The notes: generated by a model from the sequence alone, not told the origin. A stretch of 11,779 nt of DNA from DSWT01 sp035415725 (GCA_035415725.1 DAOOGN010000108.1:1-11779), one strand, 5' to 3'. Positions 1 to 6,250 are shown, counted from the stretch's first letter. Program-made: numbers and translations.

Positions 1-137
1 TGCCCCCTTCTTCCCCGCTTGCGGGGGAGAAGGGGGTTGGGGGATAAGAGGGTCAGCACCTGCCGAAGGGGTAACCTATTATGTGCCCTCCCCAAAGTCC
101 CGTTCGCCACCTGGCAAAGGTGGCTGAATAGTTACCG
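1..137. repeat. Composite intergenic hairpin repeat, copy 1
   Basis: This stretch lies just downstream of the minus-strand degenerate SPASM gene and ends 6 bp from its stop codon. Bases 3-38 form a near-perfect C-rich/G-rich hairpin (about 16 bp stem, TTGC-type loop, one G-T wobble). It is followed by GATAAGAGGGTCAGCACC (43-60), GCCGAAGGGGTAACCTATT (62-80) and a 65-bp unit at 71-135 whose ends are imperfect inverted repeats (GTAACCTATT and AATAGTTAC). The hairpin and the GAGAGGGTCA block recur at 3241-3300. The 71-135 unit recurs inverted at 10976-11036. The hairpin could slow transcription after the SPASM gene, but no U-tract follows on that strand, so I do not call it a terminator. Confidence 0.75.
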
Positions 138-142
138 CAGGA

Positions 143-1432
143 CTACCCCTGCGCCCAACCAGACGGCTCGCCTGGGCAATCGGCGGCACAGATAACCAGA
201 CCGGGGCAAATGTCACAATGGGTCGGGGACTCCACCCGCTCGCGGTACGCCCGGAAGACGCCGTGATTCCAGATGTCATCCCACGCCGCGGTGAGGATGT
301 TGCCCGCGCTTTGATAGGGGCCGCGCGGCGGGATGACGCTGCCATCCGCTTCAACGCGCACCGCCATGTCCCCGGAACAGCGTGGCCCGCGTTGGATCTG
401 CCCGACCAGTGGGACTGTCGGATGGCGCTGCACGGGTGGATCCCAGATGAAGCGCGCCTGTGCATTATCGGCAGTATCTTCGACCGTCGCCGCGACCTGG
501 CGCATCGCGTCGGCAGAAAAGACGCCATCCTGTTCGGCTAATGCTGCATCGGTCGTGGCGTAAGCAACGAAGGCGATGTTGTCCGCACCCGAGGCCAGCA
601 AAGTGTCGATGGTGGCCGTGAGGGTGCTGAACGTGGCTCGGATCAGTGGAACTTCGGCGATGGCGCAGACCTGGTTTTCTTCCAGCCACGCCAGCAGTGC
701 CACCGCGGCGGCATGGTCGCCGTCACCGCACAACGCATCGTGAACGGCAGGATTGTCGGAAGCGTAGAGGAGGGTGAGGTGATCCATGCCGGCTTGAACC
801 AGGGCTGTCAACAATTCGACGTTTCCCAGGTCGCTAGCGCGCCCGCGCACTCCGGCGATCATCCCCAAATCCTCGGCGTGTTCGATGGCGCGGATCAGAT
901 GGGTTGTGTCGGGCTTCTGCGGCGCGAGCAGGGTCACATGCGGGATACCCACGGCCCACAACCGGTCGAGGAGCGGGAGCAATTTCTCCGGTTCGGCGAG
1001 CGGCAGTGAGGCTTGCAAGGGGGCGATAAGCTGGGTAGCGTGCGGGGAGATGGCGGCGTCATTGAGGTTGAAGACCGGGTACAGATCGCCGGGGGCGGTG
1101 ATTTGCTTGATCATCGCCTCGACTCTGGCGATGTCTGCGCGCATCACATCCGCACTCGCGCCCCGGAAATTGGCAGTGAGATCGCCGAGAATCGCATCCG
1201 TGTTTTTGCCATCGAGCAAACCCTTGGCGATGACGACGCCGGAGGGCGACAAGTGCGCCACGGCGGCCGCGTTGGCAATCAACATCCCGGTGCCGTCGCG
1301 CTCCACCCGCAGGTGAAAGCGCGTGTATTTACCCTCGGCCTCCTGCATGGCGTGATAGAGACCGGGAGGAATGGGGGATGACGGTGTGGAGCGTTTGAAA
1401 CTCAACAGGTTCTTAAGCCATTGTACTGCCAT
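143..1432 (-). CDS. Degenerate radical SAM/SPASM-like protein (probable pseudoenzyme)
   Basis: The 429-residue protein aligns by eye along its whole length with the radical SAM enzyme at 4006-5445. Shared features are an N-terminal beta-rich domain (about 24-110, GLYHAM then FHLRVERDGTGMLI), the barrel segment VGIPHVTLL (161-169), a central AGMDHLTLL, and a SPASM-like C-terminus (RCSG 351-354, SAGNILTAAWDDIWN 375-389, cysteines 406, 409, 415 and 419 as CX2CX5CX3C). The catalytic CX3CX2C loop is absent: the equivalent region around 120-133 has no cysteine. The GGEP motif reads APQKP, and the GX4C cysteine of the SPASM domain is Pro369. It therefore should not bind the radical SAM cluster or cleave SAM, but may still bind one auxiliary cluster. 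A consensus AGGAGGT lies 4 bp before the ATG and supports this start. I infer a partner or scaffold role beside the active paralogue. A decaying gene is less likely because the frame is intact over 429 codons. Confidence 0.8.
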   Translation of the reverse strand: MAVQWLKNLLSFKRSTPSSPIPPGLYHAMQEAEGKYTRFHLRVERDGTGMLIANAAAVAHLSPSGVVIAKGLLDGKNTDAILGDLTANFRGASADVMRADIARVEAMIKQITAPGDLYPVFNLNDAAISPHATQLIAPLQASLPLAEPEKLLPLLDRLWAVGIPHVTLLAPQKPDTTHLIRAIEHAEDLGMIAGVRGRASDLGNVELLTALVQAGMDHLTLLYASDNPAVHDALCGDGDHAAAVALLAWLEENQVCAIAEVPLIRATFSTLTATIDTLLASGADNIAFVAYATTDAALAEQDGVFSADAMRQVAATVEDTADNAQARFIWDPPVQRHPTVPLVGQIQRGPRCSGDMAVRVEADGSVIPPRGPYQSAGNILTAAWDDIWNHGVFRAYRERVESPTHCDICPGLVICAADCPGEPSGWAQG

Positions 1433-1436
1433 AGTT

Positions 1437-1443
1437 ACCTCCT
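1437..1443 (-). promoter_or_regulatory. Consensus Shine-Dalgarno of the degenerate SPASM gene
   Basis: On the minus strand the sequence reads AGGAGGT followed by AACT and the ATG. This full anti-16S match fixes the start at 1432 and argues that the degenerate gene is still translated. Confidence 0.8.
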
Positions 1444-1576
1444 GATTCGATGCTCATAACTCGTGCTAAATGCTCGATGTCGATATAGCCAGCGACTCAA
1501 GTTGCGACTACCGCTACGACGCCCCGCCATGGGTGAAAGTGATGACAGAGCAGAAAAACAGAAAGTGAGTTCTCCA

Positions 1577-2206
1577 ATGACAATGACACTTCAAGTACGG
1601 CAACGTGGCACTGTGACTTTGCCTGCCGCAATCCGTGACCGATATAACATCCAAACCGGCGACAGTTTCCGGCTGGTCGATCTGGACGGCGTGCTGGTAC
1701 TCACCCCTCTCACGTCGCCGATCTCCGCGAACAACGCGAGCGATATGTCGTCGAAAAGTACGGAACTGAAGTCGCCTAAGCCACGCGTTTCCATTGACGC
1801 CGATGTTATCTTTGCCGGCGCTGCTGCGCCCCACACCCAAGGTGTCAGCTACATCATCCTCGGCATGAGCGAATTGACACTGCTGAATGGCGTCACCTCT
1901 GAACAGGCCATCACGAAAGTGACACGCAACCTTGCCGCCAAATTGCCCGGCAAGCTGCCAGAATTTCACTTGCTGGTTAGCCGTGCCCTTCATGTCGTAC
2001 CCGATCCTACACCGGAAGAACTCAGCATGTACTCCGGGCAGGCCGATCCTAAAGACTTGCCACTCCTGGTCGCCGCACTGCGCGAAGCGTGTCCATATTT
2101 CGTCACTTGCAACACACGGCATGACTTTCCAACCGGTAAGGACATCAAAATCATGCGGCCCGGCGACTTGCTCCTCACGATCCGCCAGAGGTTGGGACAG
2201 TTGTAA
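1577..2206 (+). CDS. AbrB/MazE-type DNA-binding domain fused to a PIN domain
   Basis: The predicted protein has 209 residues. Residues 4-45 match a SpoVT/AbrB swapped-hairpin domain (VRQRGTVTLPAAIRDRY, then GDSFRLVDLDGVLVLTP), the usual DNA-binding part of an antitoxin. A polar linker (46-68) leads to a PIN-type nuclease domain (70-205): VSIDADVIFAG with Asp74/Asp76, GVTSEQ, a DPTPEE segment, PKDLPLLVAAL with Asp160, VTCNTRHDF with Asp183, and a closing MRPGDLLLTIRQRL. In PIN proteins these acidic residues bind metal for RNA cleavage. The usual Glu in the helix after the 'VTSEQ' strand appears replaced by Thr113-Lys114, so activity may be reduced. Antitoxin and toxin are normally separate genes, whereas here they are one chain. 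The start at 1577 is where AbrB homology begins; in-frame ATGs at 1463 and 1529 would add a low-complexity, Arg-rich extension. AbrB-type proteins often repress their own promoter, and the 144-bp divergent spacer would be the natural operator region. That regulation is inferred. Confidence 0.8.
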   Translation: MTMTLQVRQRGTVTLPAAIRDRYNIQTGDSFRLVDLDGVLVLTPLTSPISANNASDMSSKSTELKSPKPRVSIDADVIFAGAAAPHTQGVSYIILGMSELTLLNGVTSEQAITKVTRNLAAKLPGKLPEFHLLVSRALHVVPDPTPEELSMYSGQADPKDLPLLVAALREACPYFVTCNTRHDFPTGKDIKIMRPGDLLLTIRQRLGQL

Positions 2207-2227
2207 CCCTGGACCCTTTTCGCCTCC

Positions 2228-2941
2228 TTATCCCTGGCGATATTTGCGCTCGTAGAGCGTATCGTCGTAAGAAGCGCGGCGGCCGGGACAGTTCTCGCGC
2301 GGGCAGAGCTGGCAACTGGCGAAGTCGTCAGTGGTGGAGAAGCGTATCCCCGACACACTCTTGTTGGGGATCATCAAGAAACTGTCTGTGAGTTCCACGC
2401 CAATCGCTCCTTTGACGTCGCCGAGGAGGGTGAAGAGCGGGCACTGCTGCGGCAGTGGCCAATCGGCGAGCGATCCCGGCGACATTACTGCCGTTTTCCC
2501 CGGTTCGTAGTCGGCCGTTATGGACTCGTCCAGCGCCTGGAGCGCAACCCGCATCGCCATTTCTTTGATGACGTCGGCCCAATACTGGAAGAGCATGTCA
2601 TCTTGCGCATGCGCCCATTGATCCAGTTCCACGCCGCAGGTAGCGACGTAGGGGAAGACGCGGTGGACGTTCTCCAGGTTCACACGCAGCACCCGGCTGG
2701 TCAATTTGATGCCGTCCACAACGACGTTGTCATCACCTTTAGCGTCAATGAAGGCGACTTTGTAGAGCGCCTTCGGTCGGGCGATGGACTCGGCTTCGTC
2801 CCGCAGCCGCCGAAGTTCGGTGAGATAGGGACTGCCTTCTTTGAGTCGCAGTCGCTTCATCAGCCCTGCGAGGTCCAGTCGGAAAGGAATGGCGTCGATC
2901 ATGGAACCATTTATCGGCGAATCATGACGTTGTTCATTCAT
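2228..2941 (-). CDS. Stand-alone MetH-activation-domain-like protein (vitamin B12-dependent methionine synthase activation family)
   Basis: The 237-residue protein resembles the C-terminal reactivation domain of cobalamin-dependent methionine synthase, which binds SAM and supports reductive methylation of inactive cob(II)alamin. Visible marks are the TCGVELDQWA segment (101-110), MSPGSLADWPL (153-163), LLGDVKGAIGVELTDSFLMIPNKSVSGI (172-199 region) and a C-terminal cysteine triad CQLCPRENC (Cys210, 213, 218; CX2CX4C) followed by GRRASYD. MetH itself is a large multidomain protein and this gene encodes only the activation-like module. Stand-alone versions are known beside corrinoid methyltransferases, but none is encoded in this window. 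I chose the ATG at 2941 because GAAAGAG lies upstream of it on the minus strand. The ATG at 2974 has no ribosome site. The gene is convergent with the AbrB-PIN gene, with stop codons 21 bp apart. The cysteine triad suggests a metal or iron-sulfur site. Substrate and partner are unknown. Confidence 0.82.
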   Translation of the reverse strand: MNEQRHDSPINGSMIDAIPFRLDLAGLMKRLRLKEGSPYLTELRRLRDEAESIARPKALYKVAFIDAKGDDNVVVDGIKLTSRVLRVNLENVHRVFPYVATCGVELDQWAHAQDDMLFQYWADVIKEMAMRVALQALDESITADYEPGKTAVMSPGSLADWPLPQQCPLFTLLGDVKGAIGVELTDSFLMIPNKSVSGIRFSTTDDFASCQLCPRENCPGRRASYDDTLYERKYRQG

Positions 2942-3032
2942 TATGATTGGCTCTTTCAAAAAGTTTTGACCCATACCATTGGCTTCACATTCTGTCCGCA
3001 GATTATGTATTCGTCAGAATGATAGTGAACCC

Positions 3033-3043
3033 GTAACTATTCA
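3033..3043 (+). repeat. Isolated terminal end of the GTAAC repeat element
   Basis: GTAACTATTCA here is identical to the end of the 65-bp element at 135-125 (minus orientation) and at 10976-10986. Identity extends only a few bases further (GGCC-like), so this is a solo end or an eroded copy lying just before composite repeat copy 2. Confidence 0.55.
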
Positions 3044-3146
3044 GGCCAGTCAACCTGACGAAGTAACTTATCCCCTATACCAGGTTTGGCGTGGATTTCG
3101 GTATGCCTGGTGCTTGTGGATGACGAGATAGGCGTGTTTCTATAAG

Positions 3147-3310
3147 CCCATCCCCCCTGCCCCCCTTCTCCCCAGGAAGGGGGATTTTTGTAGGGGGTGT
3201 GGCGGGCAGCTTCGCTGCCCGCCACACCCCCGCTTTTTCGCTCCCCTCTTCCCCGCTTGCGGGGGAGAAAGGGGCTGAGGGATGAGAGGGTCATCACCTA
3301 TGGCCGGAAG
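3147..3310 (+). repeat. Composite intergenic hairpin repeat, copy 2, with inserted long hairpin
   Basis: Bases 3147-3199 (CCCATCCCCCCTGCC..., then AAGGGGGATTTTTGTAGGGG) are nearly identical to 5875-5926. Bases 3241-3305 (TCTTCCCCGCTTGCGGGG hairpin, GATGAGAGGGTCATCACCT, ATGGCCGG) match copy 1 at 10-65 and copy 3 at 5927-5950. Between the two blocks sits a perfect 18-bp hairpin (3193-3231). The copy combines modules that occur separately elsewhere in the window, so the family appears modular rather than a single unit. Confidence 0.75.
3193..3238 (+). repeat. Perfect 18-bp-stem hairpin with TTC loop, followed by T5
   Basis: GGGGGTGTGGCGGGCAGC (3193-3210) is exactly complementary to 3214-3231 around the loop TTC, and GC-TTTTT follows at 3232-3238. 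It has the shape of an intrinsic terminator on the plus strand, but no plus-strand gene ends upstream of it within 900 bp, so I treat it as a structured part of the repeat. On the minus strand it lies downstream of the GNAT gene but has no U-tract. Confidence 0.8.
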
Positions 3311-3343
3311 TGGCAGCACATTAGCCTCAAGCAGATTCTGAGA

Positions 3344-3892
3344 TTAAAGCGGGTTATCCAACACGGCAACCCATCCACAAATGTCGTTCACACACAAATT
3401 GCGCTCGAGGCGATACCCAAGACGTTGGTGCAGGTGGATAGAGCGCTCATTGGTCACGACGATGCCTCCTAGCAGACGCGGCAATCTAAGTTCCTCAAAC
3501 GCATAACGGATCACCGACTGACAGGCCTCAAATGCCATTCTCTGTCCCCAGTAAGCCTGCCCGATGGCAAAGGACAGCTCCACTTCCAGTGCATTGAAGG
3601 GCGTCACCGGTTCGTTCGGCAGTCGATAGTAGCTATTGGCGAACGGCGTCAGGCTGATTTGCCCGATGACGCGGGATGTCGCCTTCAACACAATCGCCAG
3701 GTAGCCGAACTCCGCCGTGCCGGGTTGGTGCGCGCGATACAACAGCCTGGTGTGGACCTCTGCCCGGCTCGACGTCTCTCCACAGTACAGCCGGCATACC
3801 TCAGGATCGGCATAAATCTGGGTGTAAATGTCGTCCAGATCTTCCAACTTAAACTTACGCAGATACAGGCGCTTGGTTTCAAAAGGTCCCAT
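3344..3892 (-). CDS. GNAT-family N-acetyltransferase (RimJ/RimL-like)
   Basis: The 182-residue protein shows the GNAT pattern typical of ribosomal-protein-type and small-molecule acetyltransferases. It opens with FETKRLYLRKFKLEDLDDIY (4-23), where the ETxRLxLR start is characteristic of the RimJ/RimL group. It then has a central strand VIGQISL (75-81), beta-4 ALEVELSFAI (101-110) leading to the acetyl-CoA loop GQAYWGQRMAFEA (111-123; the family loop is Q/R-x-x-G-x-G/A), and VVTNERSIHLHQRLGY (145-160), the usual N-x-x-S-x-x-L-x-x-x-L-G-Y ending. The length fits the family. The substrate cannot be inferred. It lies 113 bp downstream of the radical SAM enzyme on the same strand. No strong ribosome site precedes the ATG, so the exact start is less certain than the fold. 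Confidence 0.85.
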   Translation of the reverse strand: MGPFETKRLYLRKFKLEDLDDIYTQIYADPEVCRLYCGETSSRAEVHTRLLYRAHQPGTAEFGYLAIVLKATSRVIGQISLTPFANSYYRLPNEPVTPFNALEVELSFAIGQAYWGQRMAFEACQSVIRYAFEELRLPRLLGGIVVTNERSIHLHQRLGYRLERNLCVNDICGWVAVLDNPL

Positions 3893-4005
3893 AGATGAAA
3901 AACCACTCGAGGCTGTGCAGTACCCCCATCGACGCCATGGCGTATGTCAACAGGCGCATGGGCAAGCCGTGCCGGCCAATCCTTTCCGCCACTGCGACCG
4001 CATTC

Positions 4006-5445
4006 TTACGATGAAAGGCGTCGGCGGCCACGGGTGCAACCGCGTTCGGCGGCGCGGGGGGCGGTGCGCGCTTCGCGTTCCAGACGGCAGCCGCCGCCGC
4101 ACATCTCCAGGTCGGGACAGTCCCGGCACAGTGGCGGCAGGCCCGCCGCGAGTGGATCGGCTTCGCGGTTGCGGAAGCTCAGGAACAAGGGGCTATTCCA
4201 GATGCTGTCCCACGGGTCGGTGAGCAGATTGCCCGCCGCGACGTAGTACGATTGACAGGGCAGCACAGCGCCGTTGGGTTCGACGCAGATGGAGTATTCG
4301 GCGGCATTGCAGCGCTTCGGCGCAAGCCCCAGTTCCAGCGGCGAAAGGCGGCAGTAATCGGTCACGGTGTACCAGAGAAAGCGCATGTCCAGCGCCTCGG
4401 CGCGCTCGCGCACGGCGACCAACGTCGCGGCCATGTCTTCGGCGGGGATAGCCTCCGGCTCATCCAGGCCGCCGCCCGCGTAGATCATCCCGTTCAGCGC
4501 AAACGTGCGCAAGCCCAGATCATACAAGAAATCGACGCTGCTCACGGCGTCGTGGATGTTACGGCGCGTCAGCGTGCTGTTGGTGATGGTGTGGACGCCG
4601 CTCGCCAGCGCGTTTTCGATTCCGCGCACCGTCTGCGCGAAGGCGCCCGGCGCATTGACCATCGCGTCGTGCACCGCAGCGTCGCGCGTCTCCAGGGTGA
4701 TTTGCACGTGATTCAGCCCCGCTTCGGCCAGCGTCGCCATCGTGGGTGCGTGAGCTAGCATTCGTCCGTTCGTATTCATTCCCACGATCAGTCCGAGACC
4801 GTCGGCATAGCGGATAATGGCCGGCAGGTCGGGATGCAGGGTCGGCTCGCCGCCGGTGAGGATGATGTGCGGCACGCCGATCTCGGCCAGTTTGTCCAGC
4901 ACGCGGCGCCAGTCTGCCAGGGAGAGCGACGCCATCGTGAAACGATCCGCTTCATTGTAGCAGTGCGAGCAGGCGTTGTTGCAGCGGTAGGTCAGCGCGA
5001 TATCGGCTTTGTAGGGTGCGTGGACCGGCGTACTGAACACAGGACGGAAGGCCACCTGGTCGGCGACGGCGCACGTGGGGCAACTGCCATCGTTCTCGCG
5101 GAAACGGTCGATCATGGTGTAGATCGATGCCAGGTCGTGGGTGAGTCGGTCTTTGTCCACATGGCCGAAGCGCCGCAGGAAGCGGTTCTTTGCCTGCGCC
5201 ATGGGGACGCCGTCCAGCGCCAGCTTTGCCATTTCCGTGGCGGTGGCGTTGAGGTGGAGCACGTCGGTCACGTCGATGAAGAGCAGGCCGGCGCCGCCGT
5301 CTTCGACACGCAAGTGCACCCGCCTCTGGCCGCCATCCAGGGCGATGGGATAGGTGTACAGCCCTGGCGCCGGCGGTGCGTCCGACACTCCCGCCAGCCT
5401 CGGCACACCCTGGCGCAGATCACTCCACAACCCGTGACCCTTCAT
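4006..5445 (-). CDS. Radical SAM/SPASM domain enzyme
   Basis: The 479-residue protein is a complete radical SAM enzyme. Residues about 28-115 form an N-terminal domain like that of its degenerate paralogue (GLYTYP, VHLRVEDGGAGLLF), in the position where peptide-maturing SPASM enzymes carry a PqqD-like recognition domain; that equivalence is inference. An extra CPTC (122-125) precedes the barrel. The catalytic 4Fe-4S motif is CNNACSHC (Cys155, 159, 162), followed by LTGGEPTLHPD (196-206), which contacts SAM. The SPASM domain has CX12GX4C (Cys379, Gly392, Cys397), then CX2CX5CX3C (Cys440, 443, 449, 453) and a final Cys470, enough for auxiliary clusters. The last 20 residues are Arg/Ala-rich. 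Such enzymes modify peptides or proteins, or act in cofactor synthesis. No precursor peptide was recognised nearby. The zinc-ribbon gene lies 29 bp upstream, which suggests co-transcription. The start is set by the end of homology with the paralogue; its ribosome site is weak. Confidence 0.92.
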   Translation of the reverse strand: MKGHGLWSDLRQGVPRLAGVSDAPPAPGLYTYPIALDGGQRRVHLRVEDGGAGLLFIDVTDVLHLNATATEMAKLALDGVPMAQAKNRFLRRFGHVDKDRLTHDLASIYTMIDRFRENDGSCPTCAVADQVAFRPVFSTPVHAPYKADIALTYRCNNACSHCYNEADRFTMASLSLADWRRVLDKLAEIGVPHIILTGGEPTLHPDLPAIIRYADGLGLIVGMNTNGRMLAHAPTMATLAEAGLNHVQITLETRDAAVHDAMVNAPGAFAQTVRGIENALASGVHTITNSTLTRRNIHDAVSSVDFLYDLGLRTFALNGMIYAGGGLDEPEAIPAEDMAATLVAVRERAEALDMRFLWYTVTDYCRLSPLELGLAPKRCNAAEYSICVEPNGAVLPCQSYYVAAGNLLTDPWDSIWNSPLFLSFRNREADPLAAGLPPLCRDCPDLEMCGGGCRLEREARTAPRAAERGCTRGRRRLSS

Positions 5446-5474
5446 CCGCTATCACTGTGCGCATCATGATTCAT

Positions 5475-5816
5475 TTACCACTTCGGCGCTTCTTCGATCT
5501 GATACGACGCCCCGCAGTAAGGGCAATCCACGAAAATGGCGCCGGCTTTGACGACGATGTTCTCCTTGCTCAACGTGCCGTGGCAGGAGTTGCACGTCAT
5601 CTGCTCCAGGTGCACGTCGCCGGTGAGATCGATTTTCTGCACGTGAGTGATCTCTTCTTTTTTCGGCTGAACGCGGGTGAGGTAGATGAGGACGCCGGCT
5701 GCGCCGAGCAGCACTATGCCAATCACAAAGCGCATAGCTTGCCCCTGCGCCCCGATGATGAAGATGAGCGCAAACAAAGCCAGAACCGCAGCGATGAGAT
5801 AGACAGCAAATTTCAT
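5475..5816 (-). CDS. Small membrane protein with C-terminal zinc ribbon
   Basis: The 113-residue protein starts with two predicted membrane helices (about 3-22, AVYLIAAVLALFALIFII, and 29-47, RFVIGIVLLGAAGVLIYL). A charged linker (50-70) leads to a zinc-ribbon-like tail: CNSC (75-78) and CPYC (98-101), with 19 residues between the pairs. The ribbon should face the cytoplasm if both termini are inside. I know no specific function. The start at 5816 is fixed by GGAGGA 5 bp upstream; the longer reading from 5879 would translate part of a repeat. The stop lies 29 bp before the radical SAM gene, so the two are probably one transcript, and the protein may tether or deliver a partner to that enzyme at the membrane. 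This last point is inference. Confidence 0.78.
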   Translation of the reverse strand: MKFAVYLIAAVLALFALIFIIGAQGQAMRFVIGIVLLGAAGVLIYLTRVQPKKEEITHVQKIDLTGDVHLEQMTCNSCHGTLSKENIVVKAGAIFVDCPYCGASYQIEEAPKW

Positions 5817-5821
5817 GATAA

Positions 5822-5827
5822 TCCTCC
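5822..5827 (-). promoter_or_regulatory. Shine-Dalgarno that decides the zinc-ribbon protein start
   Basis: On the minus strand GGAGGA is followed by TTATC and the ATG at 5816. This strong site favours the 113-residue protein over the 21-residue longer version beginning at 5879. Confidence 0.75.
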
Positions 5828-5874
5828 AGAAACAGTCTTGTGGTCGTGAGTCAAAGAGTCCGATAGTCAGTGTG

Positions 5875-6040
5875 CCCATCCCCCCTGCCTCCCTTCCCCC
5901 AGGGAAGGGGGATTTTTGTAAGGGGTGAGAGGGCCAGCGCCTATGGCCGAAGGGACAACCTATTTAGTTACATCAGTTCTATTTTTAACAGCGTGTGCCA
6001 AATTCCATCCATGCATACGAGACAGTGGATGAATAGTTCC
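5875..6040 (+). repeat. Composite intergenic hairpin repeat, copy 3
   Basis: Bases 5875-5926 repeat the first block of copy 2 (CCCATCCCCCCTGCC, then AAGGGGGATTTTTGTAAGGGG) and include a CCCTTCCCCCAGGGAAGGGG hairpin followed by ATTTTT. Bases 5927-5963 (GAGAGGGCCAGCGCCTATGG, CCGAAGGGACAACCTATT) match the second block of copies 1 and 2. The far end is TGAATAGTTCC at 6030-6040, one base different from TGAATAGTTAC in copy 1. The interior between AACCTATT and that end (5964-6029) differs from copy 1, so the conserved ends enclose a variable core. Confidence 0.7.
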
Positions 6041-6118
6041 CCCAGTATAGCGCAAGCTCTAGCGGAGTCAAAACCAATGGAAACTTTGTGCAAGTCCGTG
6101 AGTGGCATCTTTAAGGAT

Positions 6119-6250
6119 TTTTGGCAGGCGGGCTGCGCCCGCCTGCCAAAACCTCTTATTTTTCTCCCCCTCCCCAGTCTGCTGGAGAGGGAGCAAATGA
6201 AATACACCCAATAGATACGCCGGTGCAAACGACGTGAGAGGGTAATGTGC
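6119..6250 (+). repeat. Composite intergenic hairpin repeat, copy 4, with perfect 15-bp hairpin
   Basis: TTTTGGCAGGCGGGC (6119-6133) is exactly complementary to 6137-6151 around the loop TGC. A second hairpin (about 6168-6190, CCCTCCCCAG against CTGGAGAGGG, one mismatch) follows, and GTGAGAGGGT (6234-6243) resembles the GATGAGAGGGTCA block of the other copies. The arrangement (GC-rich hairpin, C-rich hairpin, GAGAGGGT) mirrors copy 2, but sequence identity is lower. Confidence 0.55.

Larger units (their letters stand above)
2942..3343. other. Gene-free interval between GNAT and MetH-activation-like genes
   Basis: This 402-bp spacer must contain any promoter of the MetH-activation-like gene. 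I see no convincing -35/-10 pair and no B12 box of a cobalamin riboswitch. It contains a GTAACTATTCA repeat end at 3033-3043 and the large composite repeat 3147-3310. The stretch 3050-3146 shows only a loose ACCAGG...CCTGGT inverted pair (about 3080-3115) of doubtful meaning. Confidence 0.6.

Noticed and set aside
1463..1576. Longer start for the AbrB-PIN protein
   Set aside because: The extra 38 residues are Arg-rich low-complexity sequence and AbrB homology begins right after the ATG at 1577.
2942..3146. Cobalamin riboswitch upstream of the MetH-activation-like gene
   Set aside because: No B12 box or surrounding conserved elements could be found on the minus strand.
3193..3238. Intrinsic terminator
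   Set aside because: The T-run is on the plus strand, where no gene ends nearby; for the minus-strand GNAT gene there is no U-tract.
2976..3343. Precursor peptide for the radical SAM enzyme
   Set aside because: No short frame with a ribosome site, leader-like segment and distinct core could be supported here or in 3893-4005.
4252..5469. Plus-strand open frames opposite the radical SAM gene
   Set aside because: They mirror the codon bias of the minus-strand gene, whose motifs are unambiguous, and encode no recognisable feature.
1..6250. CRISPR array
   Set aside because: The repeats are few, of unequal length, irregularly spaced and interrupted by genes, and no cas gene is present.
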